Shown here: one piece after another, positions 17,458 to 26,414 of the stretch
Position numbering within the stretch: position 1 is the first letter of the stretch
Layout of the letters: the number at the start of each line of letters is the position of its first letter
NCBI GenBank assembly: GCA_003513845.1
Contig: DOTB01000030.1
Span: 1 to 51,103 of the forward strand
Direction: 5' to 3'
Source of the DNA: Candidatus Atribacteria bacterium
GTDB taxonomy: Bacteria; Atribacterota; Phoenicimicrobiia; Phoenicimicrobiales; Phoenicimicrobiaceae
DNA length: 51,103 nt
The notes under the pieces: model-generated
What the model saw: only the letters and a program-made list of their open reading frames with translations
The model's database searches: none
What the model was told of the DNA's origin: nothing
Translations under genes and position numbers: made by a program

Positions 17458-18771
17458 ATGAAAAATGTAGTTATTGCTCAATCAGGTGGGCCAACTTCGG
17501 TAATAAATAATAGTCTTAGAGGAGTTATTGATGAGTTAAATCTATCAAAAAAAATTAATAAAATATATGGTGCAAAGATGGGTATTCTCGGAGTTTTAAA
17601 GGAAGAGCTAATAGATATTTCTGCTCAAGATCCCCATCAAATAGCTCTATTAGCAGAAACTCCATCTGCTGGGACAATCGGTAGCTGTAGGTATAAGATA
17701 AAGAGTGATGAGGATTTAGCCCGCATTGTAGAGGTCTTTAAGAAACACGAGATTGGATATTTCTTCTATTGTGGTGGCGGGGATTCAATGGATACTGCTA
17801 ATAAAGTAAGCAAATTGGCGCAAAAAGAAAATTTAGAATTGATTTGTACTGGCATACCCAAAACTATTGATAATGATGTGGGAGGACCCTTGCAAGCTGA
17901 TGGAACATTTGCTGTTTGTGACCATGACCCGGGATATGGGAGTGTGGCTCGTAACCTGGCTATTAATATACTGGAAGCAAATGAAGAGAATAAGGCAAGT
18001 TATACCAGTGACCCGGTTTTGGTTATTGGAGTAATGGGAAGAAAAATTGGTTTTATTCCAGCAGCAGCTCGTTTAGCTGATCCGGAAAGGAAAATACCAT
18101 TACTGATTATACTTCCCGAAGCTTTGTCAAAAGATGATTATTTAGGAAATTTGGAATTTATTACTGAAAAGGTAAATAAAAAGTTGAAGGATTTCGGTAG
18201 GTGTATAGTGGTTATTGGGGAAGGAGTAGAATTAGGAGATCTGGGGGTACTTAAAGATAGTTTTGGTCATGCCCAATTTAGTGCTTCCGAACGGACAGTT
18301 GAACAACTGCTTATAAATTATTTGAACGGTACAGATAAAAAAGATGAGAAAGGACAAGCCCAGAGCCGTTTAATAGTTAGAGGTATTGCGCGTTCGGAAA
18401 GACCGGGGACTCGCCAGAGACGCGAGATTGCCTATGTATCCGAAGTAGATAAAGAAGAGGCTTATCAAGTGGGAGTATATGCTGCTCAAATCGCCTTAGC
18501 TGGAGAGAATGGCTTTATGTCAACAATATCCAGAAAACCTGGTGGGATTTATAAAATTACCTATGATAAAATTCCTTTAGATATAGTGGCTAACTCGGAA
18601 AGGAAATTTCCACAAGAATGGATTAGTGCTGATAAAGTAGATGTAACTGATGATTTCGTTGAATGGGCCTTACCTCTTATTGGGAGTCCGCTTCCTCAAT
18701 TTACCCGGTTTAAAGAGGTTTATGTTTCCAAAAAATGCAGAGAATATGTGCCAGTAGGGTATAGGACATAG
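17458..18771 (+). CDS. PPi-type 6-phosphofructokinase family protein
   Basis: A 437-residue PFK-A superfamily enzyme. Two positions that separate pyrophosphate from ATP enzymes are of PPi type: Asp109 in GGGDS (ATP enzymes have GGDGS) and Lys135 in PKTIDND (ATP enzymes have PGTIDND). The catalytic Asp138 is kept. The residue matching the Mg-binding Asp103 of E. coli PFK is Gly108, which is unusual. Length exceeds bacterial ATP-PFK (about 320) and fits longer PPi clades. It could act on fructose 6-phosphate or sedoheptulose 7-phosphate, the latter fitting pentose phosphate flux from gnd. It is 15 bases from the following HAD gene. Confidence 0.85.
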   Translation: MKNVVIAQSGGPTSVINNSLRGVIDELNLSKKINKIYGAKMGILGVLKEELIDISAQDPHQIALLAETPSAGTIGSCRYKIKSDEDLARIVEVFKKHEIGYFFYCGGGDSMDTANKVSKLAQKENLELICTGIPKTIDNDVGGPLQADGTFAVCDHDPGYGSVARNLAINILEANEENKASYTSDPVLVIGVMGRKIGFIPAAARLADPERKIPLLIILPEALSKDDYLGNLEFITEKVNKKLKDFGRCIVVIGEGVELGDLGVLKDSFGHAQFSASERTVEQLLINYLNGTDKKDEKGQAQSRLIVRGIARSERPGTRQRREIAYVSEVDKEEAYQVGVYAAQIALAGENGFMSTISRKPGGIYKITYDKIPLDIVANSERKFPQEWISADKVDVTDDFVEWALPLIGSPLPQFTRFKEVYVSKKCREYVPVGYRT

Positions 18772-18786
18772 AAAGGAGAGGAAATA

Positions 18787-19830
18787 ATGGCTTTACCAAG
18801 ACTTACTGAAGAACAGATAAAAAATGACCCAGAGCAACAGCTAAAGAATTTTAAAAGGACTAAAGATTTTTTAGTAGCAATCGATACCGATGGCTGTGTT
18901 ACTGATAATATGAATGGAAAACAGATGTTAATTTTTCACCCCCAATTTATGGAATTTTATCAGTTATGGGGGATCGAATCTTACTATAGGGAAGTTGCTG
19001 AATACTACAATCTTTTTTCTGTGGATAGAGGATGTAATAGATTTATCTCTATCCAACTTACTTTAACTGCTCTTCAGAACAGAAAAGATGTTCAGAAAGT
19101 ATTACAAGAAAGACATATAAAATTACCTGATATAAAACCTTTAAATGAATATATTGCCTATGCCAAAGAGAATAAGTTAGGGTTAGGGAATCCAAGTTTA
19201 GAGAAATTTCTCAATCAGAATCCTACAGATTTAGCCATATATAAACTTTTAGGATGGAGTGAGGCAGTAAATAGGATGTTCCCTCATATTTCCGCAAAGA
19301 TTCCCCCCTTTGATAAAGTTAAAGAATGTTTAGAATTAATGGCTCAATATGCAGATATATTAATTGTCTCTAAGACCCCCTATGCAGATTTAGCAAATTA
19401 CTGGGAAGCTCAAGGGATTGCTCAATACGTCCAGATTATTGCTGGCCAAGAAATGGGGTCAAAAGGACACCATATTGAGATGGCAAAAAAAGCAGGTAAT
19501 TATGAAGATGATGATGTATTAATGATAGGTGATGGTGGTGGTGATTTAAAGGCAGTAAAAGCAAATAACGGACTTTTTTATCCTACCCCCCCTGGCCGAG
19601 AACAGCAAGCCTGGAATAATTTTCCCGAAGCCTTTCAACGATTTATAAAAAGGGAGTATAAAGGAGAATTTGAAGATAAACTTTTAAAGGAATTTGACAA
19701 TGCACTTCTTACTTCTCCACCGTGGCAGGAAGATAATTATGATCACATAAGATCTTACAGGGAAAAACAGGAGATAAGAAAAGCCCTGTATGCAAAGTTT
19801 AATCCCCAAGGCAGGTTGCTAATATTATAA
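18787..19830 (+). CDS. HAD-superfamily phosphatase-like protein
   Basis: A 347-residue HAD hydrolase. Motif I is IDTDGC with nucleophile Asp33 and acid/base Asp35; the motif II Ser lies in IVSKTPY; a Lys in GSKGHH is the likely motif III; and motif IV is MIGDGGGDLKA. A helical cap of roughly 150 residues lies between motifs I and II. AAGGAGAGG precedes the ATG. The tight link to the phosphofructokinase-like gene and the nearby sugar-phosphate-type importer suggest a sugar-phosphate substrate; the identity is unknown. Confidence 0.75.
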   Translation: MALPRLTEEQIKNDPEQQLKNFKRTKDFLVAIDTDGCVTDNMNGKQMLIFHPQFMEFYQLWGIESYYREVAEYYNLFSVDRGCNRFISIQLTLTALQNRKDVQKVLQERHIKLPDIKPLNEYIAYAKENKLGLGNPSLEKFLNQNPTDLAIYKLLGWSEAVNRMFPHISAKIPPFDKVKECLELMAQYADILIVSKTPYADLANYWEAQGIAQYVQIIAGQEMGSKGHHIEMAKKAGNYEDDDVLMIGDGGGDLKAVKANNGLFYPTPPGREQQAWNNFPEAFQRFIKREYKGEFEDKLLKEFDNALLTSPPWQEDNYDHIRSYREKQEIRKALYAKFNPQGRLLIL

Positions 19831-19835
19831 AATAT

Positions 19836-19874
19836 CAAATATTTTTAAAAGTTATGATTTTTTAAAAATATTTG
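19836..19874. terminator. AT-only hairpin after the HAD gene
   Basis: A perfect 15-bp stem (19836-19850 with 19860-19874) with a nine-base loop lies just after the HAD stop codon. It may end the upstream transcript or be processed; the following bases are A-rich on this strand. Confidence 0.45.
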
Positions 19875-19942
19875 GTAAAAAAGAAGGGAGGTTGATAAAA
19901 ATTGTAGTATAATATAAAAAGAATATAAAATTATATATTCTA

Positions 19943-19959
19943 TATGGTTAAAAACCATA
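19943..19959. promoter_or_regulatory. Palindrome before the afuA-like gene
   Basis: TATGGTT and AACCATA form a 7-bp inverted repeat with a three-base centre, twelve bases before the GGAGG ribosome site. It could be an operator or an mRNA hairpin near the start. Function is inferred only from position. Confidence 0.35.
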
Positions 19960-19981
19960 AAATAAAATTAGGAGGTTTTTT

Positions 19982-20986
19982 ATGAAAAGGTTAACTTTAA
20001 CATTATTATTGGTTATAGTGCTGGTAGGTAGTGTGTTTATGACGGGTTTAGCAGCAGGTAAAGTGCTTCATATTTATACTGCATTTGATACAGAAGAAGC
20101 TAAGTATTATATTGATGCTTTTGAGAAAGAAACAGGTATTGATGTAGAATGGGTAAGAATGTCTTCTGGGGAAGTCCTGGCCCGGATAGAGGCTGAAGCA
20201 GCAAATCCCCAAGCCAGTGTCTGGCATGCTGGCTCCAATACCTCTCATATAAATGCAGCATTAAAAGGATTGCTTGAGCCTTATAAACCCAACACAGATT
20301 TTGAACTATCAGAAATACTACATGCCAAAGACTGGGCTTGGACTGGATTTTATACTGGTGCTATTGGATTTGTTTCTAACATTAATTTTTTAAAGGAACA
20401 TAATGTAGAAGCACCAACTTCTTGGTCTCATCTTTTACACCCAGCTTTTGAAAAAAATGTTGCAATGGCTTACCCTTACACTTCAGGTACTGCTTATACT
20501 ACCTATGCTACTCTTGTCCAGATGATTGGTCTGGAAAAAACCCTCGACTGGTGGGAAGATTTTGATAAACATAGTATTTTACAGTATACAAAATCAGGAA
20601 CTGCCTGTATATCTATGGTAGGATTAGGCGAAGTAGCGGTAGGGATTGCTTTTTCCCATGATATTATGGCTAAAGGTATAAATGCAGGATATCCAGTAGT
20701 TATGACCTTCCCCTTAGAGGGAACTGGCTATGAAGTAGGTGGTCTTTCTTTAATTAAAGGTGGACCAGAGCCCGAATTAGGTAAGCAATTCATTGATTGG
20801 TGTTTTACTAAACAGGCACAAGATCTCTTCCAGAAATATAATCGTTTACCGGTTAATCCCAAAGCCACAGTTGCCGAAGGTTCTGTAACTTTAGATCAGG
20901 TTAAATTAATCGATTATGACCATATCTGGGCCGGAGAGAACAAAGATGCTTTAGTAACTGCCTGGAGAGACAGAATAGGAAAATAG
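19982..20986 (+). CDS. AfuA/FbpA-type ABC transporter binding protein
   Basis: A 334-residue type 2 periplasmic binding protein of the FbpA/AfuA group, with a signal peptide at about 1-24 (ends GLAAG). The first mature strand HIYTAFD and the C-terminal IDYDHIWAGENKDALVTAW are typical. Iron-binding members use a paired Tyr-Tyr near the C-lobe; no such pair is seen at that place. Instead FSHDIM gives His226-Asp227 and a Glu follows at 246 or 251. AfuA of Actinobacillus, a hexose-phosphate binder, uses a His-Asp pair plus a Glu as I recall. Sugar-phosphate binding is therefore favoured, supported by kinase and phosphatase neighbours. GGAGG is at 19971-19975. Confidence 0.78.
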   Translation: MKRLTLTLLLVIVLVGSVFMTGLAAGKVLHIYTAFDTEEAKYYIDAFEKETGIDVEWVRMSSGEVLARIEAEAANPQASVWHAGSNTSHINAALKGLLEPYKPNTDFELSEILHAKDWAWTGFYTGAIGFVSNINFLKEHNVEAPTSWSHLLHPAFEKNVAMAYPYTSGTAYTTYATLVQMIGLEKTLDWWEDFDKHSILQYTKSGTACISMVGLGEVAVGIAFSHDIMAKGINAGYPVVMTFPLEGTGYEVGGLSLIKGGPEPELGKQFIDWCFTKQAQDLFQKYNRLPVNPKATVAEGSVTLDQVKLIDYDHIWAGENKDALVTAWRDRIGK

Positions 20987-21040
20987 TTGAAGCTTAGAAG
21001 TTTATTATTTAGATGAAACAATTGAGATAAAATGAATATC

Positions 21041-21096
21041 TATAGTGATCCTTGCTGTAAATGGATTGTTATAATAGCAAGGGTCACTATATTTTA
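21041..21096 (+). terminator. Hairpin between afuA-like and permease genes
   Basis: A 16-bp stem with one mismatch or GU pair (21041-21056 with 21076-21091) is followed by TTTTA. It would give partial termination after the binding-protein gene, allowing more SBP than permease. Confidence 0.7.
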
Positions 21097-21146
21097 TGTC
21101 TCAGGGTTTTATCCCTTGAAAATCTTGAAAAAATTTGAGGTTGAGT

Positions 21147-22856
21147 ATGACTGGTACCCAGAGAAAAATACGAGAGATAACAGAACAGTTTCGGTTAATA
21201 TGGAAGGAACCGTTGTTATTTATATCCATACTTGCTATATTCTATTTCTTATTGACTTTCGTGGCATTTCCCATATTTCAGGTTTTCAAAACTAGTTTAT
21301 ATATTAATAATAAATTAGATATTTCTAATTATTTGGCTATTTTTTCAAAAAGATACTATTTTCAACCTTTCCTAAACAGCATGATTTTAGGTGTATGTAC
21401 TGCAACTATTGGAACTATAGTTGGATTTATTTTTGCTTATGCTCTTACCAGAACAACTTTACCTTTTAAGAATTTCTTTCGAATGACTGCAACGTTTCCT
21501 ATTATTTCTCCTCCCTTTGTAGTTGCTCTGGCGGCTATTCTTCTTTTTGGAAGATCAGGAAGCCTTACTCCCTATTTAACTAAAATTATAGGCCGTTATT
21601 CCATATATGGGTTGGGAGGATTGATAATTGTTGAAACAATTGCCTATGCGCCAACAGCGTTTTTAGTTCTATATGGTATTCTTCAAGCAATTGATCCAGC
21701 ATTAGAAGAAGCCTCTATGGATTTAGGAGCTTCTGATATAAAAGTATTTTCTACTATTACTCTTCCTTTAGCTACTCCCGGAATTGCCAGTGCCTGGTTA
21801 TTAGTATTTATTCAATCTATAGCTGATTTTGGAAATCCAATGGTTATCTCTGGAGATTTTAGGGTTCTCTCGGTACAAGCTTTTTTGCAAATCACTGGAA
21901 TGTATGATCTTTCCAGGGGTTCAACCTTAGCAATCCTTCTCTTGCTACCTACATTGACAGCATTTTTTGTTCAGAAGTATTGGGTATCAAAGAGATCCTA
22001 TGTTACTGTGACTGGAAAACCCACAGGTGCTATGATAAAAAAAATAGAATGGTATATAAAAGTACCAGTTTATACTTGTTGTGTCGTTTTTACAGGGATT
22101 ATTTTCTTATTTTATGGAATGATTGTATATGGTTCTTTACAAACTCTCTGGGGAGTTGATTCAACTCTTACCTTAAAGAATTATGTAGAAATGTTTCAGG
22201 TAGGCAAAGATTATCTTATTGATTCTTTAACCCTTTCTACAGTAGCTACTCCTGTAACCGGAATTTTAGGGATGTTTCTGGCATTTCTTATTATCAGGAA
22301 AAAATTTATGGGTCGTGGTCTAATGGAATTTATTTCTATGTTGACTTTTGCTGTTCCTGGAACTGTTGTAGGAATAGGATATATTCTTGCTTTTAACCAA
22401 AAATCAGTCTTATTCCCCTTTATACTAACCGGAACAGCCTGGATTATTATCACCCTTCTTATCTTCAGAAATATGCCTGTGGGAATACGTTCTGGAATTG
22501 CTTCACTTCAACAAATTGACCCATCTATAGAGGAAGCTTCTACCGATCTTGGTGCAGATAGTAATATTACTTTCCGAAGGGTTACTCTACCAATGATAGC
22601 CCCTGCATTCTTCTCTGGTTTAGCTTATAGTTTTGTAAAAGCTATGACTGCTATTAGTGCAGTAATTTTTGTTGTATCTGGTAAATGGAACCTAATTACT
22701 GTTGCCATATTAGGTTTCGTAGATAACTTTAAATACGCTCAGGCAGCAGCTATGAGTTTAACGCTAATATTTATTGTATTAATTGCTCTTGGAATTATTC
22801 AGTTAATCGTAAATCGTATTGGTAAAGGAGCGAGAACTATAGAAATTGTTGGCTAA
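21147..22856 (+). CDS. AfuB/FbpB-type permease, two fused MetI domains
   Basis: A 569-residue inner-membrane protein with about twelve transmembrane segments. Two BPD_transp_1 halves are visible by their EAA loops, ALEEASMDLGASDIKVFSTITLP and IEEASTDLGADSNITFRRVTLP. This fused form is normal for FbpB/AfuB/ThiP permeases, so one polypeptide forms the pore. ATG 21147 is preferred over TTG 21135 because GAGG at 21137-21140 lies six bases before it. It pairs with the preceding binding protein and following ATPase. Confidence 0.9.
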   Translation: MTGTQRKIREITEQFRLIWKEPLLFISILAIFYFLLTFVAFPIFQVFKTSLYINNKLDISNYLAIFSKRYYFQPFLNSMILGVCTATIGTIVGFIFAYALTRTTLPFKNFFRMTATFPIISPPFVVALAAILLFGRSGSLTPYLTKIIGRYSIYGLGGLIIVETIAYAPTAFLVLYGILQAIDPALEEASMDLGASDIKVFSTITLPLATPGIASAWLLVFIQSIADFGNPMVISGDFRVLSVQAFLQITGMYDLSRGSTLAILLLLPTLTAFFVQKYWVSKRSYVTVTGKPTGAMIKKIEWYIKVPVYTCCVVFTGIIFLFYGMIVYGSLQTLWGVDSTLTLKNYVEMFQVGKDYLIDSLTLSTVATPVTGILGMFLAFLIIRKKFMGRGLMEFISMLTFAVPGTVVGIGYILAFNQKSVLFPFILTGTAWIIITLLIFRNMPVGIRSGIASLQQIDPSIEEASTDLGADSNITFRRVTLPMIAPAFFSGLAYSFVKAMTAISAVIFVVSGKWNLITVAILGFVDNFKYAQAAAMSLTLIFIVLIALGIIQLIVNRIGKGARTIEIVG

Positions 22857-22887
22857 AAACAAACAGATTTAAACGAAAGGATAAATT

Positions 22888-23979
22888 ATGAAAGAGGATT
22901 ATCTTGTTCTGGAAAATCTTACTAAGGTTTTTGGTAGCGGAAAAAATACAGTTACCGCGGTAGATAACGTTAACCTTCGGGTAAGAAAAGGAGAATTAGT
23001 TACCCTACTGGGACCATCCGGTTGTGGTAAGACTACTACCCTAAGGATGATTGCGGGTTTTGAGTTTCCTACATCTGGTAAAATATTTATTGAAGATAAA
23101 GAGATAAGTACGGTACCGCCTAGTCAGCGTCCTACTACTATGGTATTTCAGAATTATGCTTTATTTCCGCATATGACTGTATTTGAAAATATTGCTTATG
23201 GACTGAGAATACGACGAGAAGCAGAAAAAAACATTCGAGAAAAAACAGAGAAAATTATAAATCTTGTAGGCCTAAAGGGATTAAGTGAACGTTCTCCTGC
23301 CCACCTTTCAGGGGGGCAACAACAAAGAGTCAGTCTCGCTCGTTCTTTAATAATGGAGCCAAAAGTACTTTTACTTGATGAACCTCTATCCAATCTTGAT
23401 GCTAAACTACGAGTATCTACTCGGTTAGAGATTCGCAAGTTACAACAGAGAGTCGGCATAACTTCTGTCTATGTTACCCATGACCAGGAAGAGGCTATGA
23501 CCCTTTCCGATAGAGTAGTAATTATGAATACGGGTAAGATTCAACAGATAGGTACTCCTCAGGAAATCTATGCTCATCCGGTTAATTATTTTGTGGCTGA
23601 TTTTATTGGTAAAGCAAACTTTTTAGAAGGGCGAGTAGTGGGTATGATATCTAAGAATAAAGTTGAGGTAGATGTAAAGAACAAAAAATATGAGGTTTTT
23701 ACTTTAAAAGATTCTTTTTCAGAAGGAGAGAAAATATTTTTACTTATTCGACCAGAATCTATAGAATTGGAGAATAAAAAACCGAACGCGCTTACTGGTA
23801 TAGTGCGTCAGCTAATTTACCTTGGTTCGCGTATGATATACGAAATCGAGGTAGATAAAGATCACCTTACTGTGGAGATTACTAATCCTCAGGAACACAA
23901 AACATTTTCACCTGGAGAGGAAGTGTCTATAAATTTCAAGAAAAAAAGTTTACATATTATACCCTATGAGGAGATTTAA
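22888..23979 (+). CDS. AfuC/PotA-type ABC transporter ATPase
   Basis: A 363-residue importer ATPase. Walker A GPSGCGKTT is at 42-50, the signature LSGGQQQRVSLARSL is central, Walker B is LLLDEPLSNLD, and the switch His is in VTHDQEEAMTLSDR. Residues after about 240 form a TOBE regulatory domain (LIRPESIEL). It completes the importer with the two upstream genes; the gap to the permease is 31 bases with a GAAAGGA ribosome site. Confidence 0.93.
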   Translation: MKEDYLVLENLTKVFGSGKNTVTAVDNVNLRVRKGELVTLLGPSGCGKTTTLRMIAGFEFPTSGKIFIEDKEISTVPPSQRPTTMVFQNYALFPHMTVFENIAYGLRIRREAEKNIREKTEKIINLVGLKGLSERSPAHLSGGQQQRVSLARSLIMEPKVLLLDEPLSNLDAKLRVSTRLEIRKLQQRVGITSVYVTHDQEEAMTLSDRVVIMNTGKIQQIGTPQEIYAHPVNYFVADFIGKANFLEGRVVGMISKNKVEVDVKNKKYEVFTLKDSFSEGEKIFLLIRPESIELENKKPNALTGIVRQLIYLGSRMIYEIEVDKDHLTVEITNPQEHKTFSPGEEVSINFKKKSLHIIPYEEI

Positions 23980-23981
23980 AG

Positions 23982-24013
23982 ATAAAAATTAATAATTTAA
24001 TTTAAATTTTTAT
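23982..24013. terminator. Bidirectional AT-rich terminator between convergent genes
   Basis: ATAAAAATT and AATTTTTAT-type arms flank a short AT centre between the afuC-like stop and the convergent PfkB stop codon at 23997. Runs of A and T on each side could act in both directions. It overlaps the last codons of the kinase gene. Confidence 0.4.
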
Positions 24014-24887
24014 ATTGGCTCTTAATAAGATTATTAACTTCTTGTATAGTTCGTTGAAAAGGACCTTCTGCTTCCATTTTTAAGCTGGTTACCGCTGCTG
24101 CCCATGTTGTTGCTTCATCAGGAAGAGCACTTAACCGCTTGGACATATATGCAGAAATACAGGTATCCCCACGGCCACTTCTCCCTATAATTTCTTTGGG
24201 GAAGAATTTTTCTTCATAAAAATTACCGTCAGTATAAACCAAAAGACCATCGCGGTGAGTGATTACTACTTCCCGAGGACCTAATTCAACTATTTTTTGG
24301 GCAGCTACTCGAATATTAGATGTACCAGTTAACATCTCTGCTTCTACCGCGTCGGTTTTTAGTACATCTAAGAGAGCAAGTATCGAGTGTTTTTCTGGCC
24401 ATTCCTTAGGAACTAATTTTTCATTTTCGTTTATTCGGATAAAGCTTTGCACATCAGCAGCTAGAATAGCCTCTTTTTTAGCTAATTCTTCCATAACTTC
24501 CAAATTGACTTCGCCTCGCATAGAGGCACCGACAACAATTGCTCTGGCTTGTATATCTTTTACTTCCGTTGGCGTGAAGGGCCCAGCTGAGCTGGTTACA
24601 TATATGACCCGCTCATCCAGGTTGGAGGTAGGATACTCCAGGCGCAAACAAGTAGACTGGGGGGAGATATGGGCGAATACATCCACTCCTATGTCTTTTA
24701 ATTTTTCAACCACATAAAAATCTTTTTTTGCTAGACGGGTAATTGCCGCTACTTTTAATCCCATCCTTGCAGCAACATTGGCTCCATAATTGAAAGCCCC
24801 ACCATCTACAACTCTGATTCCTGAAGAAGATACAATCGTATCTTTGGTATAATGCCCTATAAAAGCAATATCGTATAACTTATCCAT
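23997..24887 (-). CDS. PfkB-family kinase, T. maritima TM0415-like
   Basis: A 296-residue ribokinase-fold kinase. The nucleotide-site motif is GRSGRGDTC (235-243), with catalytic base Asp241, where classical PfkB proteins have GAGD. The blocks VDGGAFNYGANVA, DVQSFIR and LKTDAVEAEMLTGT resemble TM0415 of the T. maritima inositol locus and archaeal myo-inositol kinases. A paralogue lies at 43927-44811. It is transcribed toward the afuABC-like genes behind a structured leader (24912-25004). It may phosphorylate inositol or a keto-sugar acid; the substrate is unproven. Confidence 0.82.
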   Translation of the reverse strand: MDKLYDIAFIGHYTKDTIVSSSGIRVVDGGAFNYGANVAARMGLKVAAITRLAKKDFYVVEKLKDIGVDVFAHISPQSTCLRLEYPTSNLDERVIYVTSSAGPFTPTEVKDIQARAIVVGASMRGEVNLEVMEELAKKEAILAADVQSFIRINENEKLVPKEWPEKHSILALLDVLKTDAVEAEMLTGTSNIRVAAQKIVELGPREVVITHRDGLLVYTDGNFYEEKFFPKEIIGRSGRGDTCISAYMSKRLSALPDEATTWAAAVTSLKMEAEGPFQRTIQEVNNLIKSQYKNLN

Positions 24888-24911
24888 CTTATTATCTCCA
24901 ATATATCTATT

Positions 24912-25004
24912 ACAAGATTGTCAGAGGAGTGAACTCCCTGAAACCCCTCTATTTCTTTTTTATTTTATTTCGGTTTTATATAAAACTTTTTCTGACAATC
25001 TTGT
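24912..25004 (-). promoter_or_regulatory. Structured 5' leader of the PfkB kinase gene
   Basis: A perfect 14-bp closing stem (24912-24925 with 24991-25004) encloses two further potential hairpins: GGAG-TGAA-CTCC at 24926-24937 region and the palindrome GTTTTATATAAAAC at 24973-24986. On the minus strand this could fold as a three-way junction beginning about 25 bases before the kinase start codon. It matches no riboswitch class I recognise. It might instead be a small mobile element with 14-bp terminal repeats. Confidence 0.5.
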
Positions 25005-25161
25005 TAGAATCCATTACTTTTATTTTAAAATTGTGCCCGTGAAACATATACCCGTGAAAACGAGTAATGGGTATAAGAATTCATTTTAGAGCATCAGAAT
25101 TTCTTTAAAATTCCGGTTCTCTAATATATCATTTATTTTTTTATCTTGTCAAATATTATAA

Positions 25162-25322
25162 TGAAACCCAAAAAGTAGACAAAATGGCAAGGTAGAGGGG
25201 TACAATGTATCATTAAGGTAGGGGCACAATGAATTGTGCCCTTGCTCTAATTGCTTAATTTCTCCTGTGGGCACGATACATCGTGCCCCTACCGTACAAT
25301 TTTATCTGCTTTTTGGGTTTCA
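25162..25322. mobile_element. MITE-like element with 24-base terminal inverted repeats
   Basis: The left end (25162-25185, TGAAACCCAAAAAGTAGACA...) and right end (25299-25322) are inverted copies matching at 22 of 24 positions. Inside are two hairpins, GGGCACAAT/ATTGTGCCC (25222-25241) and GGGCACGAT/ATCGTGCCC (25269-25288). No coding frame is present. The internal hairpin pair recurs at 44922-44997 without the terminal repeats. Confidence 0.6.
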
Positions 25323-25440
25323 ATCATATATGTAAAAGCACATCATTTTAATGCTTATTATTAAAAGTTGAAAATAGACAATTACTACAAAATTTTAAAT
25401 TAAATTTCACTCTAAACGCAAAAAACGATATAATAATGTT

Positions 25441-26414
25441 ATGAAAGAAAAAATTAAGGAAAATATTTTAGAAAAAGTTATATCTAAATTTAAATTACCT
25501 CTTAATATTAATATAAAAAGAGTTGGGATAGATATTGGTTCTGATAACTTAAAAGCAGTGGTGATAGATGTGAAAGGTATCACCACTTATTTAAAAAAGA
25601 TAAATAGAAGACCAATTTATGCTTTAAAAGAAATATTAGATGAAATTATCACAAAACACGGTAATGAAGCTTATCTTGGTATAACTGGCGTTAATTCAAT
25701 TTATTTATCAGATGTTCTAAATGAAAAACAAATAATAAGCGAATCAATTACAATTAAAGAGGGCATTGCCTTTCTTGATTCAGACATTAAGGAAAATGGA
25801 GAATTTGCAGTAATTGATATTGGAGCCTCCAATCAGAGGTATTATGAATTTGTAAAAGATAAAAATAGTGGGAGATTAATCTTAGAACATATGCGGTTTT
25901 ATCAGAGCAATCAATAATAAAGTATGAGCAAAACAATGTATCTTTAGAGGATTTATGTGCTGCCCTTACCTTAGCAACTGCCAGAAACTATTTAGCAAAG
26001 GTAGTTAGTGGCAGAGAAATAAAAGAAAAGGTTGTTTTTCAGGGTGCAACTGCCTTTAATCTTGGACAGGTTGCTGCTCTTGAAACTGTTATTGGAAGAG
26101 GAATAGTTGTACCTCCCTGGCCGCGTATAACTGGAGCAATAGGTGCAGCAAAATATGCATATGATACCTCTAATTTAGGCAGTTTTAGGGGGTTCAAAAA
26201 AATATCAAATCTAAAATACAATGTAGAACCTTATAAATGTATAAATAAAAGGTGTGGAAATGACTGCAATATAACAATGGCTAAAATTGGAGATGAAGAG
26301 TTTTATATAGGCGACAGATGCCAGAGATATAGTGCAAAAAAGGATGAGAAAAAAATAAAACCACCAAATTTATTCAAAGAAAGGCAGAAAATAATGGAGG
26401 ATGCCTGCAAATGA
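25441..26414 (+). pseudogene. Broken BadF/HgdC-type acyl-CoA dehydratase activase
   Basis: The first 150 or so codons (25441-25917) encode the start of an ASKHA ATPase, with the phosphate loop VGIDIGSDNLKAVVID. They hit a double stop at 25915-25920. The C-terminal half continues in another frame from about 25900 to TGA 26412 (VVFQGATAFNLGQV, then ITGAIGAA). Compared with intact relatives, about 50-60 residues between these parts are missing, including the CAAGTG loop and the two Cys regions that hold the [4Fe-4S] cluster in HgdC. Both frameshift and deletion are therefore present. It overlaps the next gene by ATGA, showing former translational coupling. Confidence 0.82.

Larger units (their letters stand above)
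24888..25440. other. 553-base intergenic region with structured elements
   Basis: No gene was found here. It contains the structured leader of the minus-strand kinase (24912-25004), a MITE-like inverted-repeat element (25162-25322), and a TATAAT at 25429-25434 only six bases before the ATG at 25441. The last would give a leaderless transcript for the broken activase gene if used. Confidence 0.7.

Noticed and set aside
19982..20986. Ferric-iron binding protein
   Set aside because: Family resemblance allows it, but no Tyr-Tyr pair is seen at the expected place and the neighbours are sugar-phosphate enzymes.
21032..21295. Open frame of 87 codons overlapping the start of the AfuB-like permease
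   Set aside because: It covers the terminator hairpin and overlaps the well-supported permease frame; no family resemblance or ribosome site.
24259..24717. 152-codon frame antisense to the PfkB kinase
   Set aside because: It is a shadow of a kinase gene with all motifs intact; its own product has no recognisable features.
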